From: an uncultured Bacteroidales bacterium
Lineage (GTDB): Bacteria > Bacteroidota > Bacteroidia > Bacteroidales > Paludibacteraceae
Reading direction: 5' to 3'
Length of the DNA: 38,617 nt
NCBI GenBank assembly: GCA_937915765.1
Contig: CALGHE010000070.1
Coordinates: 1 to 38,617 of the forward strand
Below are positions 16,017 through 24,701 of this stretch, one piece after another. Both the position numbers and the translations under genes were made by a program. The notes beneath the pieces are model-generated. The model was not told the origin of the DNA, did no database searches, and worked only from the letters and a program-made list of their open reading frames with translations. Position 1 is the stretch's first letter, and each line of letters starts with the position of its first letter.

Positions 16017-16484
16017 TTACAACACTTCTAACGAAGGAATAAAAGCAGAGAGCGAGTTCAGCACTTCGTCTCTCGAAATTGACTCTCCGATGACGCAAAA
16101 GACCGTGTCGTCGCCGGCTACCGTGCCTATGATGACGTCGTTTGCGTGCTGGTCTATCTCGAAAGCGATGCTGCTAGCGTACCCCGGACGAGTATGCAGC
16201 ACTACTATGTTGCCAGAGAATATCACCGTGGCGTTGGCTCCGGGCGTAAAGAACGCCGACCTGCCGTCGGACACCTGCACCTCTGTGGGCAGATGGTAAA
16301 CGTACTGACCCGAAACGTCTGGCGCTTTCGCCACCTTCATCTGCTTTAAATCACGCGACAGTGTCGCCTGAGTTACAGCAAAACCCCTTTCGAGCAGCAG
16401 GCCTAACAACTCCTCTTGGCTGTGAACCGATTTAGAGCCGATAATCTCCCTTATGGCTGTGAATCTTTCCGTTTTATTTCTCAC
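16017..16484 (-). CDS. argR: Arginine repressor
   Basis: A 155-residue transcription regulator. The N-terminal winged helix contains the recognition helix in VTQATLSRDLKQMKVAK. The C-terminal oligomerisation and arginine-binding domain ends with GTVAGDDTVFCVI, where the two Asp residues bind L-arginine. It is the first gene of the arginine cluster, with two ARG-box-like palindromes in its own promoter region, so it probably represses the whole cluster and itself when arginine is abundant. Confidence 0.95.
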   Translation of the reverse strand: MRNKTERFTAIREIIGSKSVHSQEELLGLLLERGFAVTQATLSRDLKQMKVAKAPDVSGQYVYHLPTEVQVSDGRSAFFTPGANATVIFSGNIVVLHTRPGYASSIAFEIDQHANDVIIGTVAGDDTVFCVIGESISRDEVLNSLSAFIPSLEVL

Positions 16485-16527
16485 GACAAATTAAATCAAA
16501 TTATTTTAAGAAAATGCTTTTTTTCAA

Positions 16528-16576
16528 GAATATTTATTCACATTTTTCATGATATGAAAACCAAGAATAAATATTC
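16528..16576. promoter_or_regulatory. Two ARG-box-like operators ahead of argR
   Basis: GAATATTTATTC (16528-16539) and its exact reverse complement GAATAAATATTC (16565-16576) both fit the core of the ArgR site known from E. coli (TGAAT-A/T-rich-ATTCA). Their centres are 37 bases apart, wider than the usual 21, and both fall between the predicted argR promoter and the start codon. Confidence 0.65.
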
Positions 16577-16587
16577 AAATTTCGCTG

Positions 16588-16595
16588 CAAATTTA
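16588..16595 (-). promoter_or_regulatory. Probable -7 box of argR
   Basis: Minus strand reads TAAATTTG, which fits TAnnTTTG. The first ARG-box-like site begins about 11 bases past it, at the expected transcription start, which suits repression. Confidence 0.5.
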
Positions 16596-16798
16596 TACGT
16601 CTTTTTGCAAAAAACATAACTTTTTTGCATATTTTTTCTATGAATGATGGAATCTCTGTTTTTTTCTCTTCAATTTATGCACAATGAAGGTGTTCGGACT
16701 GTGTGCGAATGTGCTTTTTTTGTGCGTCTCCATGTGTCCTGCGCATTTTTTTTGCTTTTTTTTATGCCTGAAAATGAACTTTTCTCGTAAATAAAAAC

Positions 16799-16806
16799 TA
16801 TATTTG
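16799..16806 (+). promoter_or_regulatory. Probable -7 box of the C10 protease gene
   Basis: TATATTTG matches the consensus; the -33 position is not distinct. It would give a leader of about 210 bases before the start. The argR-protease gap 16485-17017 otherwise holds the argR operators and AT-rich sequence. Confidence 0.4.
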
Positions 16807-17023
16807 CTTATCAACGATAGAAATTAGGAAATATCAACAGGCTTTTTAGGGTTGCTTTGCAGAGCGAGATCTGCTGCGGTAATTTGCGAGTTCGTAATTT
16901 ATGAAAACGGCTTTTTCTCTGAATACGAGATTTTTTTTGCGCTATTTTTATTGGGATTACTTCTGGTTTGCCTATTTCCTGATTGATGTCACGTAATGTA
17001 TTACTTGTCTAAATTCGATGCTT

Positions 17024-19546
17024 ATGAAAAATTTTGTACTAAGTCTGGTTTTAGTCGCATTTGCGCTGCTGGCGAATGCGAAGCCAAGAAGCTCGGCCGA
17101 GTCTGCGGTATTGGCAAAGTCTTTCTTTTCGGAACGTGGCGAAGAAAAATTGCGTTCCTCATCTGATGTGCGTCTGTTGTATTCCGCGTCTCAGATTTCC
17201 GGTCGCAGTCAGGGCGGAAACGAGGCGTTCTTTATATTTGGAGGCGGGCAGAATGGTTTTGTTGTAATTTCTGGCGACGATAAGCTGCCGCCGGTGCTTG
17301 CCTTTTCTGACGAAGGCGATTTCGAGAACGGAGTGATTCCCGACGCTCTGAAAAGTATTCTGACTAACTTTTCTGTTAATTTCGAGAACACGAAAATTTT
17401 TAATGCGAAGAGAGAACAGACAGCCTTGCGAAGTGCGTCTTCGGCAGCTCCGCTGCTTGGAAATATAATGTACGGGCAAGTAGGAGCGTTTAATGATAAG
17501 ATGCCCGAATATAACGAAAAGAAAGCGGCTGCCGGGTGTGTGGCGGTTGCAATGGCTCAAATCATGAAGTATTATGAATATCCGGAACGCGGGACGGGCG
17601 AATTGTCTTATAAGACGAACACGCGCGAGATTGACGTCAACGTGACTTTGGGCGAAGCTTATGACTGGGACAATATGCTGGAATTTTACGAAAATGACGC
17701 TTATACCGATGCGCAGAAAGATGCGGTATCTACCCTTATATTTCATTGCGGAGCGGCTGTCAGCATGAACTATTTTTCTGACGACGACGGAGCGAGCGGG
17801 GCGCGCTTCTCTGACCTGCCAAACGCTCTCCTGAATAATTTTGGTTATGACAAGAATCTTTATCTCACGTCGAGGGATTTATTCACTCTTGAAGAGTGGA
17901 CGGAGATGCTGAGGGAGGAGATTGACAACGGCAGGCCTGTGGCATACAGCGGCTCTAATGTGAAGGATGGCGGACACGCTTTTATAATTGACGGGTATGC
18001 TCCGGACAATTTCTTTCATGTGAACTGGGGATGGAGTGGCACGTACAACGGGTTCTACTCCATAGACCTGCTGGACTATGAGCCTTATTACGACGGAAGC
18101 GGCACCTCCTCTTCTTATGCTTACGGAAATTTTGCGGTTCTTGGCATTCAGCCGCCTAATGAGAACAGCGAGTTCAGACACTCATTGTATGTGGACAGCC
18201 CAATATCTACGGGTGATATTGCGTCGGTGTCCCGTTTCGGCTTCTTCGACCTGAAAAAGGTGCTGCTTTCCAATATAGGCCGTGATTTTGACGGGTTTGC
18301 GTCTGTTGTTCTTTGCGACGAGAACGATGATATAGTGACTCACCTCATTAATGCGGCTCCTCTCAAGGTGGAGTCCGGAAAGTCGGCTGGCTTTTCTATC
18401 GAAGGTCTTTCTTTGCCAATTTCTGTCAAAAACGGGAAATACAAAGTCTCCGTCGCTTTCAGTTTTGACGGCGAAAACTGGAGCTTGCCACTTCGGTCTA
18501 AACAGAATAAGCAGCTGCTGATGGAGGTAACGTCTTCTGCGATAAACTTCAGTTATCAGGAGCCGAAAATATCCTTTACAGACGCATCAGTGGCAGTTCT
18601 TCATAATTTGTATGAAAATAATCAGGCAGATTTCTCCTTGAGTCTCACAAACTCGTCGGACGAGGAGTATATTTACACAGTCGGGCTGAAACTCAAGTCT
18701 AAAAACAGCGACAACGTGCAGTTCTTCCTGCGTAACGGACACATGCCGGCCGGCTCTTCTGCTGAGTTCCGCGTGTCTGAAAAAATTAAGCTCCCTGCCG
18801 GTGAATATGTGGCTACTCCTGTATATTCTGTCGACTTAGAAAACTATTTTGAGATTGACAGCGCTAATGTAATAGACGTGACAATACTTCCGCAGGATTC
18901 GGACAGTATTGAATTTATCTTGCTGGACGAACTGTCTGTGAAACAAGATACTTTATATCAGGGCGATACGCTCTCCATCGCTGCGGCTCTGCAAAATGTT
19001 GGAGCTCCTTATAACGGATATGTGTCTGTCCATCTGTTCAAAAAATTTACGGAACTGAAGGGCGATTCCATTCTAAATCATTACGAGCACGCAGGACAGA
19101 TAGATAATTACCTGTTCTGGGACAAACAGATGGCTTACTCGTTTAACTGGGGCTCGATAGTTGCGGATACTGGAAGTTATAAGGCCTACATATACTATCT
19201 TGACGAGTCTGAAAATTCGTACAAACACATAGATTCCACTGTCAGTGTAAGTTTTGTGGTTTTGCCGAACGAAGTCTCCGGAATAGTTGAGCCGGAACTC
19301 CGCATGGAGACGTTTGACGGGATTTCGCTGTCGTCGGACGGGCACGTTCTGTCCGGGCTTCTGCCGGACGGGCTTAACGTGAAAGATGTACGGTTGCTCT
19401 TTGTCAGCGGAACGGTTGCGCAGCCTCGCAAAAGCATCAGCGGCAACATGTTTGAACTGTATATAGACAGCCTGACAAGAGGCGTTTATATATTAAGGAT
19501 AGGGACTGAAGACAATCAAGTTTTTTATAAAAAGGTAATTTTATAA
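17024..19546 (+). CDS. Secreted C10 (streptopain-like) cysteine protease with T9SS sorting domain
   Basis: An 840-residue exported protein. MKNFVLSLVLVAFALLANAK is a signal peptide; I chose ATG 17024 because it directly begins it, two codons after another ATG. Residues about 25-140 form a propeptide of the Spi type (FVVISGDDKLPPVLAFSDEG), followed by the mature protease. The active-site Cys172 is in AAAGCVAVAMAQIMKYY and His318 in KDGGHAFIIDGY; Asn334 and Trp335 are in HVNWGWSG. The His-to-Asn spacing equals that of SpeB. Several Ig-like segments follow. The last residues (GVYILRIGTEDNQVFYKKVI) look like a type-A sorting signal, so the protein is likely exported by type IX secretion and attached to the cell surface. 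Substrate unknown. Confidence 0.9.
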   Translation: MKNFVLSLVLVAFALLANAKPRSSAESAVLAKSFFSERGEEKLRSSSDVRLLYSASQISGRSQGGNEAFFIFGGGQNGFVVISGDDKLPPVLAFSDEGDFENGVIPDALKSILTNFSVNFENTKIFNAKREQTALRSASSAAPLLGNIMYGQVGAFNDKMPEYNEKKAAAGCVAVAMAQIMKYYEYPERGTGELSYKTNTREIDVNVTLGEAYDWDNMLEFYENDAYTDAQKDAVSTLIFHCGAAVSMNYFSDDDGASGARFSDLPNALLNNFGYDKNLYLTSRDLFTLEEWTEMLREEIDNGRPVAYSGSNVKDGGHAFIIDGYAPDNFFHVNWGWSGTYNGFYSIDLLDYEPYYDGSGTSSSYAYGNFAVLGIQPPNENSEFRHSLYVDSPISTGDIASVSRFGFFDLKKVLLSNIGRDFDGFASVVLCDENDDIVTHLINAAPLKVESGKSAGFSIEGLSLPISVKNGKYKVSVAFSFDGENWSLPLRSKQNKQLLMEVTSSAINFSYQEPKISFTDASVAVLHNLYENNQADFSLSLTNSSDEEYIYTVGLKLKSKNSDNVQFFLRNGHMPAGSSAEFRVSEKIKLPAGEYVATPVYSVDLENYFEIDSANVIDVTILPQDSDSIEFILLDELSVKQDTLYQGDTLSIAAALQNVGAPYNGYVSVHLFKKFTELKGDSILNHYEHAGQIDNYLFWDKQMAYSFNWGSIVADTGSYKAYIYYLDESENSYKHIDSTVSVSFVVLPNEVSGIVEPELRMETFDGISLSSDGHVLSGLLPDGLNVKDVRLLFVSGTVAQPRKSISGNMFELYIDSLTRGVYILRIGTEDNQVFYKKVIL

Positions 19547-19596
19547 CGGATCCTGCAAAATAGGAGCGTGGTGATTTTGAAAGACATTCTGTTTAT

Positions 19597-19636
19597 ATTT
19601 GCGAAGGAGCGACGTTTGAGTTGCTCCTTCGCAAAT
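19597..19636. terminator. Strong hairpin after the C10 protease gene
   Basis: ATTTGCGAAGGAGC (19597-19610) pairs perfectly with GCTCCTTCGCAAAT (19623-19636) around a 12-base loop. There is no U-run after it on the plus strand, so it may be a transcript-stabilising 3' structure and not a classical terminator. Confidence 0.55.
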
Positions 19637-19665
19637 GTTGGCAAGATGCGCAAATGCCAGAAATA

Positions 19666-19691
19666 CGATTTATGAGGCTGAATTTATAGGC
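19666..19691 (+). repeat. Motif shared with the GH5 leader
   Basis: CGATTTATGAGGCTGAATTTATAGGC in this stretch recurs at 35441-35464 with few differences; GAGGCTG and TTTATAGGC are identical. Its AATTTATAG also resembles the right-end core of the MITE-like family. It precedes dacB. Confidence 0.4.
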
Positions 19692-19722
19692 GTTAATTAA
19701 ACTTTCTTTGATTTTTTCTTTC

Positions 19723-19730
19723 TAATTTTG
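19723..19730 (+). promoter_or_regulatory. Probable -7 box of dacB
   Basis: TAATTTTG fits TAnnTTTG but lies only 14 bases ahead of the first ATG, so the transcript would have a very short leader. No good -33 element at the standard spacing. Confidence 0.4.
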
Positions 19731-19744
19731 CAGATATTTTTTTA

Positions 19745-21169
19745 ATGATGAAAGTTAAGTTTAAGGCGGTCGCGGTGATGGCGACTATGTTTTTTTGCAG
19801 TGCCTCGGCTCAGATGAAAACGCCATTGCAGACGTTTTTGGAGCATCCGGACGTTGAGGCGGCAGGCGTGAGCGTATATATCAAGGACGTGATGAACGAC
19901 AGCGTGCTTGTTGACCATAATTCTAAAACGAATCTTATTCCGGCTTCGGTCACTAAGGTTGTGACTACGGCGGCGGCTCTGGAGATTTTGTCAGACACGT
20001 TCAGGTTCGAGACTAAGGTGCTTTATGACGGCTCTTTGTCGGCAGACTCTGTGTTGCGTGGCAATCTCTATGTGGTAGGTGGCGGTGACCCGTCGCTGGA
20101 GTCTGAATATGCCAAAGGACGCAGTTTTCTGAAAGGCACGGTGGAGGCCGTGAAAAAACTGGGAATTAAAAAGATAAACGGCGCTGTCATTGCCGACGCG
20201 TCGTTATATGCGCAGGGTGGCGCTCCAATTCAGTGGCTCGTGGAGGATATAGGGACCTATTACGCCCCGGTGCCTTCAGCTCTCTCTTTCTGCGATAATG
20301 TGTTCAACCTTGTTTACAAAGGCAGCGCGGGTTGCAAGCCGCAGCTGGTTTCAGTATATCCGCCAACAAATTTGCTTAATATTCAGAATGACATGAACTC
20401 GGGCGGCGAAACATGGTGGCGGGCGTACAGCAAGCCGTATTCATGGGACGTGCAGTTGCGCGGGAATATGCCCGTCAATAAAAATTCAGGCATCAGGATA
20501 GAGATTCCGGAGCCGGAGCTGCTGGTGGCGGATTCGCTCAGAGCAATGCTCGAAAAGAGCGGAGTGAAGGTGTCGCAGCCGGCAAGAACAACACGCTGGG
20601 ACACTTTAAAAGTGCCGGAAAACGCGAAGCTTGTCTTTGCTCATCAGTCTGACATGCTGAAGAATCTTATAAAAAAGACTAATTACAGGAGCATAAATCT
20701 TTATGCGGAAAATATATTCCTGAGACTGGCTCTGCAGAAGGCGGAGGTTGCCACGTTCCAGACGGCTTCCGACGTTGTTTCGCAATTCTGGAAGTCGAAA
20801 GGACTGAACGTGAAGCATACTTATCAGGTGGATGGCTCAGGCCTCTCTATGAAGAACGCCATCAGTTCCAAATTTTTGGTAGATGTGCTGACGTACATGA
20901 GGCGGGGCAGCGTTTATTCGCAGCAGTTTACAGAGTCGCTGCCGCAGGCGGGCGTGAACGGAACGGTTAAGTCTCTTTTCGCAAACACGCCGCTCGCAGG
21001 AAAGGTTTATGCGAAAAGCGGAAGCATGGAGCGCGTGCAGAACTATTGCGGTTATGTGTTCCACAACAACAGAGTTTATGCCTTCAGTGTGATGCTGAAC
21101 AATTTTGACGGAGGCAGATATGCACTCAGGCAGAGGCTTGCGACGCTTTTCAACGAAATTTTCAAATAG
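19745..21169 (+). CDS. dacB: D-alanyl-D-alanine carboxypeptidase/endopeptidase (PBP4 type)
   Basis: A 474-residue periplasmic serine peptidase of the S13 family that trims or cleaves cross-links of peptidoglycan. A signal peptide (FKAVAVMATMFFCSASAQ) is followed by the three penicillin-binding motifs: SVTK (Ser68, Lys71), SIN (Ser316 to Asn318) and KSG (Lys424 to Gly426). The long insert between the first two motifs is typical of class C PBP4. The start could be either of two adjacent ATGs. miaB follows after 83 bases. Confidence 0.93.
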   Translation: MMKVKFKAVAVMATMFFCSASAQMKTPLQTFLEHPDVEAAGVSVYIKDVMNDSVLVDHNSKTNLIPASVTKVVTTAAALEILSDTFRFETKVLYDGSLSADSVLRGNLYVVGGGDPSLESEYAKGRSFLKGTVEAVKKLGIKKINGAVIADASLYAQGGAPIQWLVEDIGTYYAPVPSALSFCDNVFNLVYKGSAGCKPQLVSVYPPTNLLNIQNDMNSGGETWWRAYSKPYSWDVQLRGNMPVNKNSGIRIEIPEPELLVADSLRAMLEKSGVKVSQPARTTRWDTLKVPENAKLVFAHQSDMLKNLIKKTNYRSINLYAENIFLRLALQKAEVATFQTASDVVSQFWKSKGLNVKHTYQVDGSGLSMKNAISSKFLVDVLTYMRRGSVYSQQFTESLPQAGVNGTVKSLFANTPLAGKVYAKSGSMERVQNYCGYVFHNNRVYAFSVMLNNFDGGRYALRQRLATLFNEIFK

Positions 21170-21252
21170 GACATATTTAGGCAAAATTGCAAAACGTAAT
21201 TTGCAGAAGTTGCCTTTATCGAAAGACAATTTAATTTATTAAAAAATATTTT

Positions 21253-22608
21253 ATGAAAACAGACTCTAAATCTGCGAATAGTGAAGTGAAGAATCTTTTT
21301 ATCGAAACCTACGGTTGCCAGATGAACGTGGCGGACAGCGAGGTTGTGGCGGCTATTATGCAAACCATCGGTTATGAGATGACGGACAACATAGACAAGG
21401 CCGACGCTATCTTGGTGAACACCTGCTCAATACGTGATAATGCGGAGCAGAAAATCGTGTCGCGTTTGCAGCACTTCAACGCAATGAAAAAGAAGCGCAA
21501 GGGGGTGATTGTTGGCATATTGGGCTGTATGGCGGAGCGTGCCAAGCAGGATTTGCTGGAGAACCAGGCTGTTGACCTTGTGGCAGGTCCGGACGCTTAC
21601 CTCGATTTGCCAAACCTGATTGCGGCGGCAGAGGCAGGACAGAAAGCCATTAACGTGGAGCTTTCTACGACAGAGACTTACAAGGAGATTATACCGTCGA
21701 GGATTGGCGGCAACAAAATCTCTGGCTTCGTATCAATAATGCGAGGCTGCAACAATTTCTGCTCTTACTGTATTGTGCCGTACACAAGAGGTAGAGAGCG
21801 CAGCCGCGAAGTGAAGAGTATCCTGAACGAAATACAGGACCTTTACGAACGTAATTTCAAGGAGATTACACTGTTAGGGCAGAATGTCAATTCGTACGCT
21901 TTTGAAGAGGAGGGCGGCGAGGTTGTCAATTTTGCCAAGTTGTTGAAAATCATTGCAGAACGTTTCCCGACTATGCGTATACGCTTCTCAACATCGCATC
22001 CGAAAGATATGAGCGACGAGACTCTTGAGACGATTGCCGCATACAAAAACATCTGCAACCACATACATTTGCCGGTTCAGTCGGGCAGCAGCAAAATTCT
22101 GAAGTCTATGAACCGCAAATACACGCGTGAGTGGTATTTGGAGCGAATTGCTGCAATCAGAAGAATTATTCCTGACTGCGGAATATCTACAGATATGTTC
22201 TGCGGTTTCCACGGCGAGACAGAGGAGGACCATCAGGAGACACTTTCGTTGATGAGAGAGGTGGTTTTTGATTCTGCCTTCATGTTCAAGTATTCTGAAC
22301 GCCCTGGCACGTTCGCGTCAAAAAATCTCCCTGATAATATATCGGAAGAGGTTAAGATAGAGAGACTTAATGAAATTATAGCGTTGCAGACGGAATTGTC
22401 GGCTGAAAGCAACCGCAAAGATATTGGCAAAACTTTTGAGGTTCTTGTAGAGGGCTTTTCAAAACGTTCTAAAGAGCAGCTGTTCGGACGCACGCAGCAG
22501 AACAAAGTCGTGGTGTTCGACAGAGGCGACTGCAAGATTGGCGACCTCGTGAACGTGAAGGTGACATCGGTCACTGCAGCCACTTTATTAGGAGAATTGG
22601 AGAAATAA
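21253..22608 (+). CDS. miaB: tRNA-2-methylthio-N6-dimethylallyladenosine synthase
   Basis: A 451-residue radical SAM methylthiotransferase that adds the 2-methylthio group to i6A37 of tRNAs reading UNN codons. The N-terminal UPF0004 domain binds one 4Fe-4S cluster through Cys22, Cys58 and Cys92. The radical SAM motif is Cys166, Cys170 and Cys173 in MRGCNNFCSYCIVPYTRGRE. The C-terminal TRAM domain ends KVTSVTAATLLGEL. The opening GCQMN and the length match MiaB rather than MtaB or RimO. Confidence 0.95.
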   Translation: MKTDSKSANSEVKNLFIETYGCQMNVADSEVVAAIMQTIGYEMTDNIDKADAILVNTCSIRDNAEQKIVSRLQHFNAMKKKRKGVIVGILGCMAERAKQDLLENQAVDLVAGPDAYLDLPNLIAAAEAGQKAINVELSTTETYKEIIPSRIGGNKISGFVSIMRGCNNFCSYCIVPYTRGRERSREVKSILNEIQDLYERNFKEITLLGQNVNSYAFEEEGGEVVNFAKLLKIIAERFPTMRIRFSTSHPKDMSDETLETIAAYKNICNHIHLPVQSGSSKILKSMNRKYTREWYLERIAAIRRIIPDCGISTDMFCGFHGETEEDHQETLSLMREVVFDSAFMFKYSERPGTFASKNLPDNISEEVKIERLNEIIALQTELSAESNRKDIGKTFEVLVEGFSKRSKEQLFGRTQQNKVVVFDRGDCKIGDLVNVKVTSVTAATLLGELEK

Positions 22609-22615
22609 TTTTGAG

Positions 22616-24574
22616 ATGGGCAAGATTATAGATTTTTTTAAGAGAGAGATAAAAGGGCAGCCTGCCTTCGCCTTTGCGTGCAACTTCTTGCTGGCGATGG
22701 CGGCGTTCTCGTTGTGCAGGCTTTTCTTCTTTTTTGTGAACAGCGATTACTTCACAGATGTGACATTCGCCCATCTGATGAATATGATGGCGGGCGGACT
22801 GCGTTTCGACCTTACAGCGCTGCTCTATACAAACAGCTTGTATATGGTGATGCAGATCTTGCCGTTCCGATTCAGATTCGGAGAGGTTTATCAGAAGGTG
22901 GCAAAATGGCTCTACGTCATACCTAACGCTCTATGTATTGTGATGAATTGCGGCGACACCGCATTTTTCAGCTTTACAAACCGACGGACGACTTGCACCA
23001 TATTCTCCGAGTTTAAAAATGAAGACAACCTGCTGGGTGTCTTTGCAAATGGTGTTGTTGATTATTGGTACATCACTATATTTGCAGTGGCGGTCATTTA
23101 TCTTTTGTACAGATTCTATCAGTCGCCAAGCAAGACAGACGGTTGCTCTCTGAAGAGCTGGAGATATTATGCAGGGCACGCGCTTGTGCTGGCTTTCTTT
23201 GTCTATTTCACCATTATAGGCATACGTGGCGGGTTCGGGGCTTACACGCGCCCTATCACGCTCAGCAACGCAAACGAGTACGTGAACAAAGGCAACGAGG
23301 CGGCTATTGTGCTGAACACGCCTTTCTGCATCTACAGAACGATAGGAAAGAAGGTTTACAAGGACCCTAAGTATTTTAAGTCGATAGAGGAGGCCGCTGC
23401 CGTGAGCTCGCCGATACGTCAGTTTCAGAAGAGCGGAGAGATGAACAAGATGAATGTCGTTGTGATGATTCTGGAGAGCTTCGGCAAAGAGAATTTCGGC
23501 TTCTTCAACAAGCACTTGGACGGTGGCACGTACAAAGGTTACACTCCTTTCCTCGACTCGCTTATGGGCGAGGGACTGACTTTCAAATATTCGTACAGCA
23601 ATGGACGCAAGTCTATCGACGGAATGCCTTCTGTGCTGTCCAGCATACCTATGTTCATAGAGCCGTTCATACTCACGCCTTACAGCACAAATAGTATCAG
23701 CAGTATTGCAGACGTGCTGCGCGAAGAGGGGTATTACACTGCTTTTTTCCACTCTGCGCCCAATGGTTCTATGGGCTTTCAGGCTTATGCCAAAGCGGCG
23801 GGCTTTCAGGACTATTTCGGCATGACGGAGTATGGAAACGACAAAGATTTTGACGGCACTTGGGGCATCTGGGACGAAGAGTTCCTTCAGTTCTACGCAA
23901 GGAAGATGAACGAGTTCAGCAAACCGTTCGCCACATCGATATTCACAGTCTCGTCGCACCATCCGTTTAATGTTCCGGAACGATATAAAGACAAATTTCC
24001 GAAGGGAGACAGACCTATACATCAGTGCATAGGTTACTCGGACAATGCTCTGCGCCTCTTCTTCAAAACTATGTCGCAATACGACTGGTTCGAAAACACG
24101 TTATTTGTGATAACGGCGGACCATACGAACCAGATTTCGCACGAAGAGTACCACACAGACGCTAATATTTATGCGGTGCCGGTGCTCTTCTATCACCCTG
24201 GCAGCAACCTGAAGGGGTTCAAGGAGGATGTGCTTGCGCAGCAGATAGATATCATGCCGAGCGTGCTGAGCTATCTTAACTACGGCAAACCGTTCTTCTC
24301 TTTCGGCGACGATGTTATTTACGGAACAGACAAGGAGAAGTATGTGATTAACTACAGCAATCAGATTTATCAGCTTTATCAGGGCGACTGGCTGCTTCAG
24401 TTTGACGGAGTGAAGACTAAAGCTCTTTACAGGTTCAAAGAGGACGTTATGCTGAGGAATAATCTGAAGGATAGTAATCCGGACGTGGTGAAAAAGATGG
24501 AGACTATTGTCAAGGCGAACATTCAGCAATATATACACAGAATGTTGAACGATGAACTTACTGTGAAGCCATAA
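22616..24574 (+). CDS. LtaS-type sulfatase-fold phosphoglycerol or phosphoethanolamine transferase
   Basis: A 652-residue inner-membrane protein with about five N-terminal transmembrane helices (to about residue 205) and a periplasmic alkaline-phosphatase-superfamily domain. Metal and active-site elements: Glu287 in MILESFGKENFG, Ser333 in NGRKSIDGMPS at the position of the LtaS nucleophilic Thr, and Asp502-His503 in TADHTN. In a Gram-negative host it more likely modifies lipid A, glycans or a capsule than makes lipoteichoic acid. It begins seven bases after the miaB stop, so the two are probably co-transcribed, though no functional tie is apparent. Confidence 0.88.
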   Translation: MGKIIDFFKREIKGQPAFAFACNFLLAMAAFSLCRLFFFFVNSDYFTDVTFAHLMNMMAGGLRFDLTALLYTNSLYMVMQILPFRFRFGEVYQKVAKWLYVIPNALCIVMNCGDTAFFSFTNRRTTCTIFSEFKNEDNLLGVFANGVVDYWYITIFAVAVIYLLYRFYQSPSKTDGCSLKSWRYYAGHALVLAFFVYFTIIGIRGGFGAYTRPITLSNANEYVNKGNEAAIVLNTPFCIYRTIGKKVYKDPKYFKSIEEAAAVSSPIRQFQKSGEMNKMNVVVMILESFGKENFGFFNKHLDGGTYKGYTPFLDSLMGEGLTFKYSYSNGRKSIDGMPSVLSSIPMFIEPFILTPYSTNSISSIADVLREEGYYTAFFHSAPNGSMGFQAYAKAAGFQDYFGMTEYGNDKDFDGTWGIWDEEFLQFYARKMNEFSKPFATSIFTVSSHHPFNVPERYKDKFPKGDRPIHQCIGYSDNALRLFFKTMSQYDWFENTLFVITADHTNQISHEEYHTDANIYAVPVLFYHPGSNLKGFKEDVLAQQIDIMPSVLSYLNYGKPFFSFGDDVIYGTDKEKYVINYSNQIYQLYQGDWLLQFDGVKTKALYRFKEDVMLRNNLKDSNPDVVKKMETIVKANIQQYIHRMLNDELTVKP

Positions 24575-24643
24575 TGCAGCGCTGGTTCGTTGTCATGACG
24601 CTTTATGATGTTCGCAAACGCAAGGTTTACGAGCTGATGTTGC

Positions 24644-24675
24644 TTTGCTCAATTCAAACAATTGCGTTATATTTG
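24644..24675 (+). promoter_or_regulatory. Promoter of the Rpn-family gene
   Basis: TTTG (24644-24647), 20 bases, TATATTTG (24668-24675): a full match to the Bacteroidota consensus. Predicted leader of about 20 bases. Confidence 0.7.
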
Positions 24676-24701
24676 CAGTGTAGTAACACAACAAAATATT
24701 G

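Noticed and set aside
22616..24574. Lipoteichoic acid synthase implying a Gram-positive host
   Set aside because: The family also occurs in Gram-negative bacteria, and the promoters, outer-membrane porin and T9SS tails indicate Bacteroidota.
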